DNA of 64,000 nt from Methylotenera_A sp046594915 (GTDB taxonomy: Bacteria; Pseudomonadota; Gammaproteobacteria; Burkholderiales; Methylophilaceae). This document shows positions 61,055 to 64,000 of the stretch, one piece after another. The stretch spans positions 248,001 through 312,000 of the forward strand of contig JBKJRC010000005.1 of NCBI GenBank assembly GCA_046594915.1, written 5' to 3'. Position numbers and translations under genes: made by a program. The notes below the pieces were generated by a model. That model did no database searches. It saw only the letters and a program-made list of their open reading frames with translations, and was not told where the DNA came from. The first letter of the stretch is position 1. Each line of letters begins with the position of its first letter.

Positions 61055-61711
61055 ATGACTGATTACCCAATCGAAATAAGCATGACCGAGCCGATTAACG
61101 CCAGTGTAATTTGGCTGCATGGATTAGGCGCGGATGGCAATGATTTTGTGCCTGTTATACAAATGCTGAATTTACCCCATGTGCGTTTTATTTTACCGCA
61201 TGCGCCTTACCGAAAAGTGACGCGCAACAATGGCTATGAAATGCGCGCCTGGTACGATATTTATGGCTTGACGCCGATTAGCCGCGAAGATGCATTTGGC
61301 ATTGCAGAAAGCCAATTGCAGATTGAAGCGCTGATTGCGCAAGAAATTGAGCGTCGCGTGCCAGCAGCGCGCATTGTGCTGGCGGGATTTTCGCAGGGCG
61401 GGGCAATCGCATTACATACTGCGCTGCGTTATCCGCAACCGCTGGCTGGCGTGTTGGCGCTATCGACATATTTGCCTTTAAGGGCTGATTTAGCCGCTGA
61501 AAAAACTAACGCTAACCAACAAACGCCCATTTTTATGGCGCATGGCATTGAGGATGAAATAATTACTCTAGACACTTGCAAAGCGTCTTTGGCGGTTTTG
61601 CAGGCGCAATCTTATGTGGTTGATTGGCATGAATATCCAATGGCGCACTCAGTTTGCACGGCAGAAATCGCAGATATTAAACAGTTTTTATTCAGTGTTT
61701 TAAGTGGTTAA
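61055..61711 (+). CDS. alpha/beta-hydrolase, phospholipase/carboxylesterase family
   Basis: A 218-aa serine esterase: HGLGADGNDF (oxyanion region near 24), nucleophile GFSQGG (near 112), Asp in GIEDEIITL (near 167) and His in PMAHSVC (near 199). It matches the short carboxylesterase/thioesterase family (EstB/APT-like) that cleaves acyl esters in the cytosol. It is divergent from the adenylate cyclase gene. Confidence 0.9.
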   Translation: MTDYPIEISMTEPINASVIWLHGLGADGNDFVPVIQMLNLPHVRFILPHAPYRKVTRNNGYEMRAWYDIYGLTPISREDAFGIAESQLQIEALIAQEIERRVPAARIVLAGFSQGGAIALHTALRYPQPLAGVLALSTYLPLRADLAAEKTNANQQTPIFMAHGIEDEIITLDTCKASLAVLQAQSYVVDWHEYPMAHSVCTAEIADIKQFLFSVLSG

Positions 61712-61856
61712 CTCGCTTATTGTTTATCTGCTTAAGGCTTATTTAGCGAATATATAACCAATAAATCCATATTTAAGCCCGCAACAATGATTAGTTTTGC
61801 TAAAATCAGACAATGCAATCATCGTCAAAAACGCTGAAATTGATTAAACGAATATA

Positions 61857-62153
61857 ATGACCATGACTTCATCTAAAAAGCTTCCCTCTCCTGTCGATAT
61901 AAATAGCGATAATTTGGGCAAAAAGGCTTCAGTTAACCCTGAAATTCGCTACGAACAAGCAGTGGCCGAGCTGGAAATAATTATTAACCAGATGGAATTG
62001 GGTGATTTGCCGCTAGAGGATTCATTTAACGCCTACAAACGCGGCGCCGAATTAGTGCAAATATGCCAAACCGCTTTAAATCACGTAGATCAGCAAGTGC
62101 AGATTTTAACCGCCGCCAATAAATTAGCCGCATTTAACCCAGATGAAGCATAA
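61857..62153 (+). CDS. xseB: exodeoxyribonuclease VII, small subunit
   Basis: A 98-aa protein. The XseB core RYEQAVAELEIIINQMELGDLPLEDSFNAYKRG (about 32-64) follows a ~30-residue polar N-terminus longer than usual. ATG 61857 or 61863 could start it. It is in the standard xseB-ispA-dxs order, with ispA beginning 5 bp after its stop; XseA is not in the window. Confidence 0.92.
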   Translation: MTMTSSKKLPSPVDINSDNLGKKASVNPEIRYEQAVAELEIIINQMELGDLPLEDSFNAYKRGAELVQICQTALNHVDQQVQILTAANKLAAFNPDEA

Positions 62154-62158
62154 AATCC

Positions 62159-63115
62159 ATGCCCATAAATAACTCAACGCATAACACAACGTATAGCTCA
62201 ATGACCGAACTTAATCCTGACCAAAAAGAATCTTTTCATATGTGGGCCACCAGCCTGCAAGTACGCATGGAAAATGTGCTGGATAAACATATTCCAAACG
62301 TTGAAACCGCACCCACAAGATTACACGAAGCGATGCGCTACTCTGTTTTAGGCGGTGGCAAGCGCGTACGTGCGCTTTTGGCTTACGCCGCAGGTGAGTT
62401 TTGCGGCGCAAATTTAGATTTTATCGATTTGCCTGCTGCGTCGGTTGAGTTAATCCATGCGTTTTCTTTGGTGCATGATGATATGCCGTGCATGGATGAC
62501 GATGATTTGCGGCGCGGCAAACCTTCTACGCATAAAAAATATGGTGAGGCAATGGCGATGCTGGTGGGCGATGCCTTGCAAAGCCTGGCTTTTCAACTGA
62601 TTTCACAAGATAAATTGCTTAAAAACGCCACGCAGAAACTGCAAATGTTACATATTTTAGCGTTGGCGAGCGGCTCACGCGGCATGGCTGGCGGCCAGGC
62701 CATAGATTTAGAAAGCATCGGCATTCCGCTTACGCGCGAGGAATTAGAACATATGCATATTCATAAAACAGGTGCGCTAATTCGCGCGGCTGCTTTATTG
62801 GGTGCTTATAGCGCAGAAGCGCCCGCAGAAGACAAATTAAAAGCGATTGACCACTTCGCTAAATCAATCGGCCTGGCTTTTCAGGTGGTGGATGATATTT
62901 TAGATGCCGAAGCCGACACGCAAACTTTAGGCAAAACAGCCGGTAAAGATGCGCGGCACAATAAATCGACTTATGTGACTATTTTAGGTTTACCCGCTGC
63001 CAAACAATTGGCGAGTGAGCTGCACGCCAACGCCATGGCCGCTTTATCTTATTATGGCCGCGAGGCAGATTGCCTGCGCCAGCTTGCCGATTTCATTACG
63101 CATCGCAGTTTTTAA
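62159..63115 (+). CDS. ispA: farnesyl diphosphate synthase
   Basis: A 318-aa short-chain prenyltransferase that condenses IPP with DMAPP and GPP to FPP. GGGKRVRALL lies near 63, the first Asp-rich motif DDMPCMDDD near 110-118, the second in FQVVDDILD near 240. A 14-residue Asn/Thr-rich N-terminus could be excluded if translation starts at ATG 62201 (MTELNPDQ), which looks more like the family. It sits between xseB and dxs, as in many Proteobacteria. Confidence 0.94.
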   Translation: MPINNSTHNTTYSSMTELNPDQKESFHMWATSLQVRMENVLDKHIPNVETAPTRLHEAMRYSVLGGGKRVRALLAYAAGEFCGANLDFIDLPAASVELIHAFSLVHDDMPCMDDDDLRRGKPSTHKKYGEAMAMLVGDALQSLAFQLISQDKLLKNATQKLQMLHILALASGSRGMAGGQAIDLESIGIPLTREELEHMHIHKTGALIRAAALLGAYSAEAPAEDKLKAIDHFAKSIGLAFQVVDDILDAEADTQTLGKTAGKDARHNKSTYVTILGLPAAKQLASELHANAMAALSYYGREADCLRQLADFITHRSF

Positions 63116-63153
63116 TCGCTGATTTATCACCCTTTTCGCATGTCCACTTTCGC

Positions 63154-64000
63154 ATGTTAAGTTTACTCAATTCGATTCAATCGCCAGTAGATTTGCGCCA
63201 GTTAAATCGCGATGAACTAGTGACTTTAGCTGTGCAGTTGCGCACTTTTTTAGTAGAAAGTGTGGCAAAAACAGGTGGCCATCTTGCCTCTAACCTCGGC
63301 GTGGTAGAACTCACGATTGCTTTGCATTATGTTTTTAATACGCCAGATGACCGTTTAGTTTGGGATGTTGGTCATCAAACTTATCCGCATAAAATACTCA
63401 CCGGCCGGCGCGAGGCGATGGCGAATTTACGCAAACCTAACGGCATTGCAGGCTTTCCGCGCCGCGGTGAAAGTGAATATGACACTTTTGGCACAGGCCA
63501 CTCCAGCACTTCCATTTCCGCCGCTTTAGGCATGGCGATTGCCGCCAGACAAGCAGGGCTAAATCGCCGCTGTGTCGCGATTATCGGTGATGGCGCAATG
63601 ACAGCGGGCATGGCGTTTGAAGCGCTGAATAATGCAGGTGATATGGATGCAAATTTGCTGGTGATACTTAACGACAACGACATGAGCATTTCTAATAACG
63701 TTGGCGCATTAAACAATTACCTGGCGCGATTATTATCTGGCCGCTTTTACGATAGCGTGCGTCAAGGCGGTAAAAAAGTATTGGGCGTAATTCCGCCAGT
63801 AAAAGAATTTGCCAAGCGCGCGGAGGAACACGCCAAAGGCATGGTGACGCCAGGCACGCTGTTTGAAGAGTTTGGTTTTAACTACATTGGGCCAATTGAC
63901 GGTCATGATTTGCCTGTGTTGCTAGATACCTTAACCAATATTCGCGAGTTAAAAGGCATGCAGTTTCTGCATATCGTCACGCAAAAAGGCAAAGGTTTTG
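63154..64000 (+). CDS. dxs: 1-deoxy-D-xylulose-5-phosphate synthase (partial, 5' part)
   Basis: The first ~282 codons run off the window. It begins MLSLLNSIQSPVDLRQLN at ATG 63154. ThDP enzyme features visible are LASNLGVVELTIALHY, VWDVGHQTYPHKILTG, GTGHSSTSISAALGMA, the GDGAMTAGMAFEALNN motif with NDNDMSIS, and YIGPIDGHD. First step of the MEP isoprenoid pathway. It lies 38 bp after ispA and is probably in the same operon. Confidence 0.95.
   Translation, partial: MLSLLNSIQSPVDLRQLNRDELVTLAVQLRTFLVESVAKTGGHLASNLGVVELTIALHYVFNTPDDRLVWDVGHQTYPHKILTGRREAMANLRKPNGIAGFPRRGESEYDTFGTGHSSTSISAALGMAIAARQAGLNRRCVAIIGDGAMTAGMAFEALNNAGDMDANLLVILNDNDMSISNNVGALNNYLARLLSGRFYDSVRQGGKKVLGVIPPVKEFAKRAEEHAKGMVTPGTLFEEFGFNYIGPIDGHDLPVLLDTLTNIRELKGMQFLHIVTQKGKGF

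Noticed and set aside
1..64000. CRISPR arrays, rRNA or tRNA genes, insertion sequences, prophage genes
   Set aside because: No regularly spaced repeats, no conserved rRNA stretches or tRNA cloverleaf in any gap, and no transposase, integrase or phage structural gene seen.

Overview
The window is AT-rich bacterial chromosome, almost fully coding, with operon structures typical of Betaproteobacteria: nadE-glnB, lolCD-comEC-exbBD-msbA-lpxK-kdsB, ribE followed by a ribBA-like fusion, yqgE-ruvX-pyrR-pyrB-pyrC-like, pilT-pilU divergent from yggS-proC-yggT, and ilvB-ilvH-ilvC-psd. An MxaD-like protein, exported PQQ-type sugar dehydrogenase/SMP-30 propellers and a membrane protein with one CxxCH haem site suggest a methylotrophic member of the Methylophilaceae (for example Methylotenera or Methylophilus). 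That placement is inference from content and gene order; no rRNA or tRNA gene was seen that could confirm it.

Layout. 1-3786: partial unknown gene, then three exported proteins (sorbosone-dehydrogenase-like, unknown, SMP-30-like) and a DUF455 ferritin-like protein. 3881-9559: serB, a haem-binding membrane protein, an isochorismatase-family hydrolase, sucCD and an exported ankyrin protein. 9607-12204: nadE, glnB and a small DMT-type membrane protein. 12288-23854, nearly all on the minus strand: a long cell-envelope block (lipoprotein release, ComEC DNA uptake, ExbBD, MsbA, LpxK, Trm112-like, KdsB) plus an unrecognised 560-aa protein. 24042-29797: riboflavin and pyrimidine genes with yqgE and ruvX. 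29971-33404: two small membrane-anchored proteins, then pilU and pilT. 33538-45347: yggS, proC, yggT, a dynamin-like GTPase, rng, maf, marC, nudJ, mnmA, a frameshifted small gene, a GST and nadC. 45442-52449: a PilB/GspE-type ATPase, ilvBHC, psd and rppH.

52555-56672 is the most accessory-like stretch. It holds a YVTN propeller lipoprotein, the MxaD-like protein, two PIN-domain toxin-antitoxin loci (one toxin with an in-frame stop, the other apparently with an internal deletion), pilA behind a textbook sigma-54 promoter, and two copies of a palindromic intergenic repeat. 56673-60912 is the best candidate for a coherent signalling system: on one strand a CHASE2-class III adenylate cyclase, an MBL-fold hydrolase resembling cyclic-nucleotide phosphodiesterases, and a cyclic-nucleotide-binding/rhodanese protein without a DNA-binding domain. 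Together they would make, destroy and sense a cyclic nucleotide. The window closes with an esterase, xseB, ispA and the first part of dxs.

Pilus genes are scattered (pilT/pilU, a PilB-like ATPase, pilA). No insertion sequence, prophage or CRISPR array was found.
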